This document shows, piece after piece, positions 25,805 to 33,606 of a stretch of 64,000 bases of DNA. How positions within the stretch are numbered: position 1 is the stretch's first letter; each line of letters starts with the position of its first letter. Source of the DNA: Bradyrhizobium sp. B097 (lineage in GTDB: Bacteria > Pseudomonadota > Alphaproteobacteria > Rhizobiales > Xanthobacteraceae); contig NZ_CP152412.1 of NCBI RefSeq assembly GCF_038957035.1, forward strand, positions 2,290,501 through 2,354,500. Reading direction: 5' to 3'. The notes under the pieces were generated by a model, which saw nothing but the letters and a program-made list of their open reading frames with translations, had not been told where the DNA came from and did no database searches. The translations under genes and the position numbers were made by a program.

Positions 25805-25833
25805 ATTGTATGCTCTAGAATTCATATTGTATG
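25805..25833. promoter_or_regulatory. Direct repeats ATTGTATG, 21 bp apart, candidate MocR operator
   Basis: Identical 8-mers at 25805-25812 and 25826-25833, start-to-start distance 21 bp (two helical turns), in the divergent MocR/DUF983 intergenic space. MocR regulators such as PdxR and GabR bind direct repeats, so this fits both in form and position. Confidence 0.5.
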
Positions 25834-25863
25834 GATCATCAGATCAGGTCAAGGACGATGGTC

Positions 25864-26289
25864 ATGACGGAGACAGTTTCCCTTCCCAAGGCAATGTGGC
25901 GCGGCTTCACGATGAAGTGCCCCAACTGCGGGCGCGGCCATCTGTTCGGCCGCTTCCTCAAGGTGGCGGATCATTGCGAGGTCTGCGGCGAGGACTTCAC
26001 CCCGCAGCGCGCGGACGATTTCCCGGCCTATCTCGTGATCGTCGTGGTCGGCCACGTCGTGGTGCCGGCGCTGCTCTGGATGGAAATGACCTACGCGCCG
26101 CCGGCCTGGCTGCAACTGGCGATCTGGCTGCCGTTCACCCTGTTCAGCGCGCTCGGGCTGCTGCAGCCGACCAAGGGCGCGATCGTCGGCCTGCAATGGC
26201 AGCTCGGGATGGAGGGATTCGCGGCGACGCGGCGTGCAGCGGCGCCGGTGCGGGCGCGAAGCAATGCCGGACGGGCTCGCGGAGCCTGA
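25864..26289 (+). CDS. DUF983 family membrane protein
   Basis: 141-aa protein. An N-terminal zinc ribbon (CPNCGRG and CEVCGED) is followed by two transmembrane helices (about residues 55-78 and 85-105), the standard DUF983 layout; the function of the family is unknown. I chose ATG 25864 because AAGGA lies 8 nt upstream. Two earlier in-frame ATGs (25831 and 25858) are possible, but the first lies inside the direct-repeat operator. Confidence 0.85.
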   Translation: MTETVSLPKAMWRGFTMKCPNCGRGHLFGRFLKVADHCEVCGEDFTPQRADDFPAYLVIVVVGHVVVPALLWMEMTYAPPAWLQLAIWLPFTLFSALGLLQPTKGAIVGLQWQLGMEGFAATRRAAAPVRARSNAGRARGA

Positions 26290-26304
26290 CGCGATCTTGG
26301 AATC

Positions 26305-26373
26305 GTAGCCCGGATGAGCGAAGCGACATCCGGGAACAGTGGTCCCGCATATCGCTTCGCTCATGCGGGCTAC
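26305..26373. repeat. Palindromic repeat family D, copy 1
   Basis: Begins GTAGCCCGGATGAGCGAAGCG and ends CGCTTCGCTCATGCGGGCTAC, an extended imperfect hairpin. It lies just after the DUF983 stop, between convergent genes. Confidence 0.8.
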
Positions 26374-26396
26374 AGCGCTGCAACGAAATTAGAATC

Positions 26397-26431
26397 GTAG
26401 CCCGGATGAAGCGAAGCGAAATCCGGGCTAC
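26397..26431. repeat. Palindromic repeat family D, copy 2 (minimal hairpin)
   Basis: Shorter copy: 11-bp arms GTAGCCCGGAT/ATCCGGGCTAC around a 13-nt loop made of GAAGC repeats. It stands 8 nt before the stop of the leftward MFS gene and could serve as a terminator for both directions, although no T-tract is present. Confidence 0.8.
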
Positions 26432-26438
26432 GGGTTCA

Positions 26439-27686
26439 TCAAATCGGATGATGATGCGGCCGGAACATGCGGCCCTTCTCCGTCACCAGCACCACGGCGA
26501 GCGCGGCCAGCGTGCAGAGGAAGAAGCCGGTCGCGAACGGCAGCAGCGTGCCGTCATAGTCCTGCCCGATCGTGGTGCCGACGCCGATCCCGAGCAGCGT
26601 GGTGATGGTGCCGTAGAGCGACGACGCGGTGCCGGCGATCTTGCCCTGCGGCTCCATCGCGAGCGCGGTGAAGTTCGCCATCATCAGCCCGAACGCAAAC
26701 ATCATCAGGCCGGCCAGCACCATGAACAGCGGCAGCGACAACGTGTCGGTCTTCACCGCGAGGAACAGCGCGCCGGCGACGACGGCAAAACCGGTCAGCG
26801 CGGCGTGCGAGATCACCCGCATGCCGATGCGGCCGACGATGCGCGAATTGAGGAAGCCGGCGATCGCGACGCCGACGGCGCAAGCCGCGAAAGCAACCGG
26901 GAAGTAATGTCCGAGCTTGAAGACCTCGGTGAAGATCTGCTGCGACGAGAACACGAAGGCAAACAGCGAGCCCTGCACGCCGCCGGCGGCGAGCGCGTAG
27001 CCGAGCGTCTGGCGGTTGGTGACGGTCTGGCGAAACGCGGAGAGCACCTCGGGGATCGCCAGCGACTTGCGCAGTTCGAGCGGCAGCGTTTCCGGCATCC
27101 GCATCGCGCTCCATGCCAGCGCGATCACGCCGTAGATCATCAAGAGCACGAAGATGCCGCGCCAGTGCGTCAGCAGCATCACCGCCTGGCCGAATGACGG
27201 CGCGATGACAGGCACCGCGATGAACACCATCATCGCCAGCGACATCACGCTCGCCATCCGCCGTCCGGCATAGCAGTCGCGCACGATCGAGGTTGCGATC
27301 ACGCGGGTCGCCGCGGTGCCGAGCCCTTGCAGTGCGCGCGCCAAGAGCAGCGTCTCGAACGAGGGCGCCATGATCGCGAGCAGGCCGGCGATGGTGTAGA
27401 CGGTCATGCCGCCGAGCAGCACCGGGCGGCGGCCGAAGCGGTCCGACAGCGGGCCCATCACGAACTGGCCGACGCCGAAGCCGACCAGGAAGATCGACAG
27501 CACCATCTGCGGACGGTTGGCGTCGGCGATCTGGAACGCGGACCGGATGTTCGGCAGCGCCGGCAGCATCATGTCCATCGCCAGCGGGTTGAGCGCCATG
27601 ATGGAGGCGATGACGACGACGAATTCCGGAAAGCCCATCGGGCGGTGGCCTGAGGACACCCAGGCATCGGCATTGATGTCAGACAC
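26439..27686 (-). CDS. Bcr/CflA-type MFS multidrug transporter
   Basis: 415-aa inner-membrane proton-coupled exporter with about twelve helices. The Bcr/CflA-typical LNPLAMDMMLPALP in helix 1, the motif GPLSDRFGRRPVLLGG between helices 2 and 3, and the antiporter motif RALQGLGTAATRVIATSIVRD are visible. The start is GTG with AGAGG 6 nt upstream. It is divergent from the MHS transporter gene. The drug or metabolite exported is unknown. Confidence 0.92.
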   Translation of the reverse strand: MSDINADAWVSSGHRPMGFPEFVVVIASIMALNPLAMDMMLPALPNIRSAFQIADANRPQMVLSIFLVGFGVGQFVMGPLSDRFGRRPVLLGGMTVYTIAGLLAIMAPSFETLLLARALQGLGTAATRVIATSIVRDCYAGRRMASVMSLAMMVFIAVPVIAPSFGQAVMLLTHWRGIFVLLMIYGVIALAWSAMRMPETLPLELRKSLAIPEVLSAFRQTVTNRQTLGYALAAGGVQGSLFAFVFSSQQIFTEVFKLGHYFPVAFAACAVGVAIAGFLNSRIVGRIGMRVISHAALTGFAVVAGALFLAVKTDTLSLPLFMVLAGLMMFAFGLMMANFTALAMEPQGKIAGTASSLYGTITTLLGIGVGTTIGQDYDGTLLPFATGFFLCTLAALAVVLVTEKGRMFRPHHHPI

Positions 27687-27953
27687 TTAAAACCTCTTGG
27701 AGACTCCCAGCATAGCGGTCTTGCTGCATTGCACAATCGGCGTTTTGGGATGGGAGACCGTCGGCGGCGGGTGAGGTAGCCGGGTCATGGAACCGGCCCC
27801 AGGCTATTGGTTGGTGCGTTATCGTTGCTGCTGCAACTATTTTACTCGTCCCGCGCCGGAAGCTCTGCTATCCCGGTACCAGCATCCGTGCGGGACAGGC
27901 GCATCGCGGCCGATCATGCCCGTACGGCCAAAAAACGGGTTTGGGGAGGCCAC

Positions 27954-29288
27954 ATGTCCATCGAAATCTCCGCGCGCTCGCGCGGCGCGACGCTGTCCGA
28001 TGAGGAGCGCAAGGTCCTCACCGCAACGCTCGTCGGCACCACGATCGAGTGGTACGACTTCTTCGTCTACGCCCAGGCGGCAGGCCTGGTGTTCGGCGCG
28101 CTGTTCTTCGCACCGATGAATGCGAACAATCCGCTGCTGGCGCAGATCGTCTCGTTCGCGACGCTCGGCCTCTCCTTCCTGTTCCGTCCGCTCGGGGCCA
28201 TCGTCTGCGGCCATCTCGGCGACCGCTTCGGGCGCAAGAACATGCTGGTCGTCACGCTGCTCTTGATGGGCGCTGCGACCGCGCTGGTCGGCCTCTTGCC
28301 GACCTACGCGCAGATCGGCGCCTGGGCGCCGGCACTCCTGATTCTTCTCCGCATCCTGCAGGGCTTCTCGGCCGGCGGCGAGTGGGGCGGCGCGGCGCTG
28401 ATGTCGGTGGAATCAGCACCTTGCGACAAGCGCAGCTTCTTCGGCTCGTTCCCGCAGATCGGCACGCCGCTCGGCATGATCCTGGCAACCGGCGTGTTGT
28501 GGGCGCTGACCGCGACGCTCGGCAAGCAGGCGATGATCGAATGGGGCTGGCGGATTCCGTTCCTGCTCTCGATCCTCCTGATCGTCGTCGGCATCATGAT
28601 CCGCCGCACGGTCGAAGAGTCCCCGGTGTTCCTGGCGATGCAGCGCCGGCACAAGGAATCCTCCGCGCCGCTGCGCGAGCTGATGCGTAATCACAGCAAG
28701 GAAATCCTGCGCACCGCGTTGATCTTCATGGCCAACAATGCGGCCGGTTACATCCTGATCGCGTTCATCATCAGCTACGGCACCAACACGCTGAAGATGC
28801 CGTCGGAGCAGCTGTTGCTGATCGGCACGCTGGCGGCGGTGAGCTGGTTCATCTTCACGCTGCTCGGCGGCATCCTCGGCGACAAGATCGGCCGCGTGCG
28901 CTGCTTCCAGATCGGCTACGGGCTGATGGTGCTGTGGGCAGTGCCGATGTGGTTTTTGATCGACAGCAAGAACCTGCTGCTGTTCTTCGTCGGCGCGGTC
29001 GGCCTCACCATCGCGCTCGGCCTGTCCTATGGCCCGCAGGCGGCGCTCTATGCCGAGCTGTTTCCGGCCAAGGTGCGCTATTCCGGGGTCTCGATCGGCT
29101 ACGCACTCGGCGCCATCTTCGGCGGCGCCTTTGCGCCGATGATCGCGCAATGGATCATCGGCAGCTACGGCCAGTCCTGGCGCGTCGGCGTCTACATCGC
29201 GGTGCTGTCGCTGATCTCGCTGATCACGGTGTCGACGATCAAGGATCCGCAGGGCGTCGATCTCAACGTGAATGACGTGGGGGCTTAG
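27954..29288 (+). CDS. MFS metabolite:H+ symporter (MHS family)
   Basis: 444-aa inner-membrane importer of the ShiA/ProP/citrate group. Features are TTIEWYDFFVYAQAAGLVFG in helix 1, GDRFGRKNMLV in loop 2-3, and LQGFSAGGEWGGAALMSVE in helix 4. GGGGAGG lies 5 nt before the ATG at 27954; the frame extends further left but has no ribosome site there. Family substrates are small organic acids or osmolytes; no specific substrate can be assigned. Confidence 0.9.
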   Translation: MSIEISARSRGATLSDEERKVLTATLVGTTIEWYDFFVYAQAAGLVFGALFFAPMNANNPLLAQIVSFATLGLSFLFRPLGAIVCGHLGDRFGRKNMLVVTLLLMGAATALVGLLPTYAQIGAWAPALLILLRILQGFSAGGEWGGAALMSVESAPCDKRSFFGSFPQIGTPLGMILATGVLWALTATLGKQAMIEWGWRIPFLLSILLIVVGIMIRRTVEESPVFLAMQRRHKESSAPLRELMRNHSKEILRTALIFMANNAAGYILIAFIISYGTNTLKMPSEQLLLIGTLAAVSWFIFTLLGGILGDKIGRVRCFQIGYGLMVLWAVPMWFLIDSKNLLLFFVGAVGLTIALGLSYGPQAALYAELFPAKVRYSGVSIGYALGAIFGGAFAPMIAQWIIGSYGQSWRVGVYIAVLSLISLITVSTIKDPQGVDLNVNDVGA

Positions 29289-29302
29289 CGTTTGCAGCGG
29301 CT

Positions 29303-29391
29303 CCGTCATTGCGAGGAGCGATAGCGACGAAGCAATCCATGGCTCCGCGTATGCCGCACAATGGATTGCTTCGCTTCGCTCGCAATGACGG
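29303..29391. repeat. Palindromic repeat family A, copy 2
   Basis: Same outer arms (CCGTCATTGCGAG and CTCGCAATGACGG) and inner arms as copy 1, with a different central loop. It sits exactly between the convergent MHS transporter and racemase-like genes, again in a terminator position. Confidence 0.85.
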
Positions 29392-29394
29392 GGC

Positions 29395-30027
29395 TCAAGC
29401 GCCGAGCATTGCCTTCAGCTTCAGGACCGCGCTGTCGGGCGTCGTCAGCACCTCGCGGCCGGTGACCTCGGCGACGCGCTCGGCCGCCGGGGCCATGCTG
29501 TACTGTGCGAGCGCGATCAGATCGCAGTCGCGCAAATCCCTGGCCGCCTCGACCACGATGCGGTCATGCTCGGCGCGGTCGCCGCGATCGAGCGCGGCCA
29601 GCGCGCCCTCGGCGAGTTTTGGCACCAGCGTAACCTGCGCTGGAAATTCCGGCGGCATCGACACCAGCGTTGGCGGGAAGGTCGAGAGCAGGCCGATGCG
29701 TTTTCCCTTCGCCACCGCCTGTTCGATCATCGCCTCGTTCGGCTTCAGCACCGGCATCGGCGCGTGTGCGTGCGCCACCGCCTCGATGCAGGGCCCGAAC
29801 GCCGAGCAGGTGAAGAGAATGCCGTCGGCGCCGGTGCTTGCTGCGTAGCGGCCCATGGTGAGGAACCGCTCGGTCATGCGGTCGGAGAGCTTGCCGTCGC
29901 GCGCAAGATCGGCCGAGAGGCTGTCGTCGAGCAGGTTCATCAACCGCGCCTCCGGCCAGTGGCGCGCGAACGAGGCTTCGATCGGCACGATCGAGTGCTT
30001 CAAGGCGTGAATGAGAGTGATGCGCAT
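29395..30027 (-). CDS. Asp/Glu racemase superfamily protein
   Basis: 210-aa cytosolic enzyme. The N-terminal lobe has the first cysteine loop LFTCSAFGP (Cys about 75). The second-lobe position normally holding the partner cysteine reads ALAQYSMAPA, without Cys. One-cysteine members include decarboxylases and isomerase-like enzymes, so a true two-base racemase is unlikely. It is the last gene downstream of the amino-acid uptake operon, after a repeat-filled gap of 173 nt. Confidence 0.75.
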   Translation of the reverse strand: MRITLIHALKHSIVPIEASFARHWPEARLMNLLDDSLSADLARDGKLSDRMTERFLTMGRYAASTGADGILFTCSAFGPCIEAVAHAHAPMPVLKPNEAMIEQAVAKGKRIGLLSTFPPTLVSMPPEFPAQVTLVPKLAEGALAALDRGDRAEHDRIVVEAARDLRDCDLIALAQYSMAPAAERVAEVTGREVLTTPDSAVLKLKAMLGA

Positions 30028-30044
30028 GGTCGCTGTTTTCTTCT

Positions 30045-30189
30045 CCCTCTCCCCGCTCTTTGCGGGGAGAGGGTTGGGGTGAGGGGCTCTATCGTCGTGA
30101 CAGGTGAGAGGAAAGCATGCGGTGGCTCCCCCTCACCCGGAACGCATCTGGCGATGCGTTCCGACCTCTCCCCGCGAGCGGGGAGAGGT
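30045..30189. repeat. Palindromic repeat family E, copy 1
   Basis: Starts with the hairpin CCCTCTCCCCGC-TCTTT-GCGGGGAGAGGG and ends with ACCTCTCCCCGCGAGCGGGGAGAGGT, with a third hairpin (GGAACGCATCTGGCGATGCGTTCC) between. The element fills the gap between the binding-protein gene and the racemase-like gene. Related copies lie at 42005-42153 and 59569-59717. Confidence 0.75.
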
Positions 30190-30200
30190 AACAAGAAGCG

Positions 30201-31211
30201 TCACTTGAACGGGATCGCGTACATCAACCCGCCCTTGCTCCAGGTCGCGTTCAGGCCGCGCTCGAGCTTCAAGGGGCTCGCCTTGCCGACATTGCGCTCG
30301 AAGATCTCGCCGTAATTGCCGCCGGCCTTGATCGCCGCGACCAGCCATTTGTTGTCGAGGCCGAGCCGGCTGCCGAGATCGCCGGACGCGCCGAGCAGGC
30401 GCTGGATTGCCGGGACCTGCGACTTCGTCATCTCGTCGACATTGGCCTGGGTGACGCCGAGCTCTTCGGCTTCAACGAGGCCGTAGTGCAGCGAGGTGAT
30501 GATGTCGCTCCAGACCTCGTCGCCGTTGCGGGTGAACGGGCCGAGCGGCTCCTTGCTGATGGTCTGCGGCAGCACGACGTAATCTTCCGCCTTTGGCGCG
30601 GCGGTCGCGACCGCGCCTGCGAGCGCCGAAGCGTCCTGGGTCATGGCATCGCAGCGGCCGCCGAAGAAGGTCTGGTACATGGTGTCGGGGCGATCGAACA
30701 CCAGCGGCTTCCAGTCGATGCCGTTGGCGCGGCCGTAATCGCCGAGCGTCACCTCATGCGTGGTGCCCTGCGCGACGCAGACCGTGGCGCCCTTGAGATC
30801 CTTCAGCTCCTTCACGCCGAGGTCCTTCTTCACCACAAAGCCTTGGCCGTCGTAGAAATTGACCGGGCCCTGGCGCAGGCCGAGCGTGGTGCCGCGCAGA
30901 TAAGTCTGCGTCGAGTTGCGGTAGAGCACGTCGATCTCGCCGGACTGCAGCGCAGTGAAGCGGTTCTGCGCGGTCAGCGCGACGTAGCGCACCTTGGCGG
31001 GATCGCCGAGGATGCCTGCGGCGAGCGCGCGGCAGTAATCGACGTCGAGGCCCTTGAAGTTGCCCTGCGAGTCCGGCGCCGAGAAGCCGGCAAAGCCGGT
31101 CGAGACGCCGCACACCAGCGTGCCGCGCTGCTTGACGGTGTCGAGCGTCGCCGCGCTTGCGCTCGCGATGCCGGCGACGAGAACAGCTGTCGTGATCAAT
31201 CCCCTGTACAT
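30201..31211 (-). CDS. aapJ: General L-amino-acid ABC transporter substrate-binding protein (AapJ-like)
   Basis: 336-aa periplasmic binding protein (family 3). The leader ends SASA-ATL, and the mature protein begins TLDTVKQRGTLVCGVSTG with the ligand-pocket segment FKGLDVDYCRALAAGI. The length and the C-terminal ATWSKGGLMYAIPFK match AapJ/BztA proteins. AGGAG lies 4 nt before the ATG. It is downstream of the aminotransferase gene, and its permeases (AapQ, AapM) are encoded divergently. Confidence 0.92.
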   Translation of the reverse strand: MYRGLITTAVLVAGIASASAATLDTVKQRGTLVCGVSTGFAGFSAPDSQGNFKGLDVDYCRALAAGILGDPAKVRYVALTAQNRFTALQSGEIDVLYRNSTQTYLRGTTLGLRQGPVNFYDGQGFVVKKDLGVKELKDLKGATVCVAQGTTHEVTLGDYGRANGIDWKPLVFDRPDTMYQTFFGGRCDAMTQDASALAGAVATAAPKAEDYVVLPQTISKEPLGPFTRNGDEVWSDIITSLHYGLVEAEELGVTQANVDEMTKSQVPAIQRLLGASGDLGSRLGLDNKWLVAAIKAGGNYGEIFERNVGKASPLKLERGLNATWSKGGLMYAIPFK

Positions 31212-31261
31212 CTTACTCCTCCCTCATGCTTGAGCATGACCTTCTCGGAAAATCTTCCGGA

Positions 31262-32617
31262 TCATGCTCCGTGACCAATGTCCTTCAACGCGCTGTCGAC
31301 CGCAGCGCCTAGTCTTTCGACGATCATGTCGATGTCGCCGGAAGTTGCGATATAGGGCGGGGCGAGCAGCACATGGTCGCCGCGCTGGCCATCGGCGGTA
31401 CCGCCCGACGGATAGCAGCCGAGCCCGCCGGCAAACGCTGTGGACTTGATCCGCTGATGCAGCTTCAGCCTGGGATCGAACGGCTGCCGCGTGCCGCGGT
31501 CGGCGACCAGCTCGATCGCCCAGAACAGGCCGCGGCCCCTGATGTCGCCGACATGGCGGTGATTGCCGAAGCGCTCAGTGAGCCGCTGTTCGAGTTGGCG
31601 GCCGCGCGCCTTGACCTGGTCGAGCAGCTTCTCCTCGCTGATCACCTTCTGCACTTCGAGCGCAGCGGCGCAGGCGAGCGGATGCGCGAGATAAGTATGG
31701 CCGTGCTGGAACGCGCCGGAGCCGTTGCGCACGGTGTCGACGATGGCACCGCTGGCAAGCATCGCGCCGATCGGTTGATAGCCGCCGCCGAGGCCCTTGG
31801 CGACGGCCTGGATGTCCGGCGAGATGCCTTCCTGCTCCCAAGCATGCAACGTGCCGGTGCGGCCCATGCCGCACATCACCTCGTCGAGGATCAGGAGCGC
31901 GCCATGGCGGTTGCAGATATCGCGCACCGCCCTGAAGTAGCCTTCCGGTGCCGGCACACAGCCGGCGGTGGCGCCGACCACGGGCTCGGCGATGAAGGCG
32001 GCAACGTTTTCGGGGCCGAGCCGCTGGAATTCGGCCTCGAGCTCGGCGGCGAGGCGGGCGACGAAGGCGGCCTCCGATTCATGGTCGCGCTTCTCGTGAT
32101 AGGCGAAGGCCGGGGTGACGTGGCTGAACGCGGGTGACAGCAGCGGCGCATAGGGCTCGCGGCGCCAGGCATTGCCGCCGGCCGACAGCGCGCCGAGCGT
32201 GTTGCCGTGATAGCTCTGGCGGCGCGCGATGAAGCGCGCACGCTTCGGCTCGCCGCGCTCGATGAAATATTGCCGCGCCAGCTTGATCGAGGCCTCGATC
32301 GCCTCCGACCCGCCGCTGACGAAATAGACATAGCCGAGGCCGCCGGGCTCGTGGCCGACCAGCCGCTCGGCGAGCTCTTCCGCGGGCTCCGACGAGAAGA
32401 AGCCGGTATGCGCATAGGCAAGCTTGGACGCCTGCTTTGCGATCGCGGCGAGAATCCGCGGATGCTGATGCCCGAGACAGGACACCGCGGCGCCGCCGGA
32501 GGAATCGAGAATGCGGTGGCCGTCCTCCGCGATCAGCCAGACGCCGTCGCCGCCGACCGCTTTCGGCGGGGTTTCGCGCAGGCTGCGATGCATCACGCGG
32601 CTCTTGTTGGCTGCCAT
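31262..32617 (-). CDS. Class-III PLP-dependent aminotransferase
   Basis: 451-aa fold-type I enzyme of the omega-amino-acid/GABA/diaminobutyrate class. The PLP-lysine motif is AVAKGLGGGYQPIGAML, the Asp motif LLILDEVMCGMGRTG, and phosphate binding is in VSGGSEAIEASIKLAR. The second ATG (32617) is favoured because AAAGG touches the first ATG (32626) but is 9 nt from the second. It overlaps or abuts the RpiR stop, so the two are coupled. It probably deaminates an imported amino acid or amine. Confidence 0.9.
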   Translation of the reverse strand: MAANKSRVMHRSLRETPPKAVGGDGVWLIAEDGHRILDSSGGAAVSCLGHQHPRILAAIAKQASKLAYAHTGFFSSEPAEELAERLVGHEPGGLGYVYFVSGGSEAIEASIKLARQYFIERGEPKRARFIARRQSYHGNTLGALSAGGNAWRREPYAPLLSPAFSHVTPAFAYHEKRDHESEAAFVARLAAELEAEFQRLGPENVAAFIAEPVVGATAGCVPAPEGYFRAVRDICNRHGALLILDEVMCGMGRTGTLHAWEQEGISPDIQAVAKGLGGGYQPIGAMLASGAIVDTVRNGSGAFQHGHTYLAHPLACAAALEVQKVISEEKLLDQVKARGRQLEQRLTERFGNHRHVGDIRGRGLFWAIELVADRGTRQPFDPRLKLHQRIKSTAFAGGLGCYPSGGTADGQRGDHVLLAPPYIATSGDIDMIVERLGAAVDSALKDIGHGA

Positions 32618-32622
32618 GACAC

Positions 32623-33498
32623 TCATCCTTTCTCGACAAAGTATTGTGACATCTCGGCGAGGCGGCCCTCGGTCTGCTCGAGCCTGCGCTTGGCACCCGC
32701 GCCGCCCAGCGTGAAGGCGACGGCGGCCAGCGACTGGGCGACTGCAATCGCGCCGGTCAGGCTCGGGAAGAAGCCGGGCGAGGAGGCGGCCTCGAACAGC
32801 AGGAGATGATCGGCGCCCTCGGCCATCGGCGCGCTGATGGTGTCGGCGATCGCGATCAACGTGGCGCGCGCCTGATGCGCTGCACGCGCGGTTTCGACGC
32901 TGACCAGGGTGTAGGGCGCAAAGCCGATCACGACCACGGCGTCGCCTGAGCGGAAGGCGCCATGGTCGAGATCGAACGGGCCGGAACCGCCGACCAGCTG
33001 CACGGTGTCGGGGCGGAACAGGCGAAGCTGGTACGTCAACAGTTCCGCAACGCTGCGGCAGCTGCGAAATCCGGTGATCCAGATCCGGTTCGCGGCGTGC
33101 AGCGCACGCGCGGCGTCCGCAATCGCGCTCGCGGAAATCCGTGCAAGCCCCGCAGCTTCCGCCTCGATCTTGTCGTGCACCAGCTGGACATCGGCATTCG
33201 GCCCGGCGCGGCGGCCCTTGGCGCGGCCGGAGAACGGCGAGGCCTGCGCCGGCCGTCGCGCCTCGGTGAGTGCGGCGCGCAATTCGTCCCAGCCGGAATA
33301 GCCGAGCGCCTTGGCAAGACGGGTGAAGGATGCAGGATCGGCGCCGGCGACCGCGGCGAGCTCGCGCATCGAGCGGGTGGTGGCGTCGTAATCATTGGCT
33401 GCGACAAAACGCCCGACCTCCTGCAAACGCATCGGCAGCGACGGCAATGCGCTGCACAATTCGTTCAGGGGCGATGGTTTCGGCTGAGCCTGGGCCAT
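32623..33498 (-). CDS. RpiR/MurR-type transcriptional regulator with SIS domain
   Basis: 291 aa. The N-terminal HTH (residues about 20-80, SMRELAAVAGADPASFTRLAKALGYSGWDELR) is followed by a SIS domain (about 125-260, with ITGFRSCRSVAELLTYQLRLF). SIS domains usually bind phosphosugars, yet rhizobial RpiR proteins next to amino-acid loci are common. First gene of the leftward operon and divergent from the permeases; a 12-bp-arm inverted repeat lies 5 bp upstream. Confidence 0.92.
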   Translation of the reverse strand: MAQAQPKPSPLNELCSALPSLPMRLQEVGRFVAANDYDATTRSMRELAAVAGADPASFTRLAKALGYSGWDELRAALTEARRPAQASPFSGRAKGRRAGPNADVQLVHDKIEAEAAGLARISASAIADAARALHAANRIWITGFRSCRSVAELLTYQLRLFRPDTVQLVGGSGPFDLDHGAFRSGDAVVVIGFAPYTLVSVETARAAHQARATLIAIADTISAPMAEGADHLLLFEAASSPGFFPSLTGAIAVAQSLAAVAFTLGGAGAKRRLEQTEGRLAEMSQYFVEKG

Positions 33499-33502
33499 GA
33501 AA

Positions 33503-33539
33503 CATATGTTGCACGAATATCAATTTGGTGCAACATATG
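33503..33539. promoter_or_regulatory. Candidate RpiR operator: CATATGTTGCAC-N13-GTGCAACATATG
   Basis: Perfect 12-bp inverted repeat with arms at 33503-33514 and 33528-33539, placed between the rpiR-type gene and the divergent amino-acid permease genes. Its position beside both start regions suggests that it controls both directions. Confidence 0.65.
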
Positions 33540-33606
33540 AAGTGCGCAGCCCCGAATACGCTCTTGCGCATGGCAGAAGATCGCTTCTCACTGGGATCCT
33601 TGTGCT

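Noticed and set aside
31225..31238. CATGCT-TG-AGCATG inverted repeat before aapJ
   Set aside because: Short, and part of a sequence resembling common intergenic repeat fragments; there is no evidence for a regulatory role.
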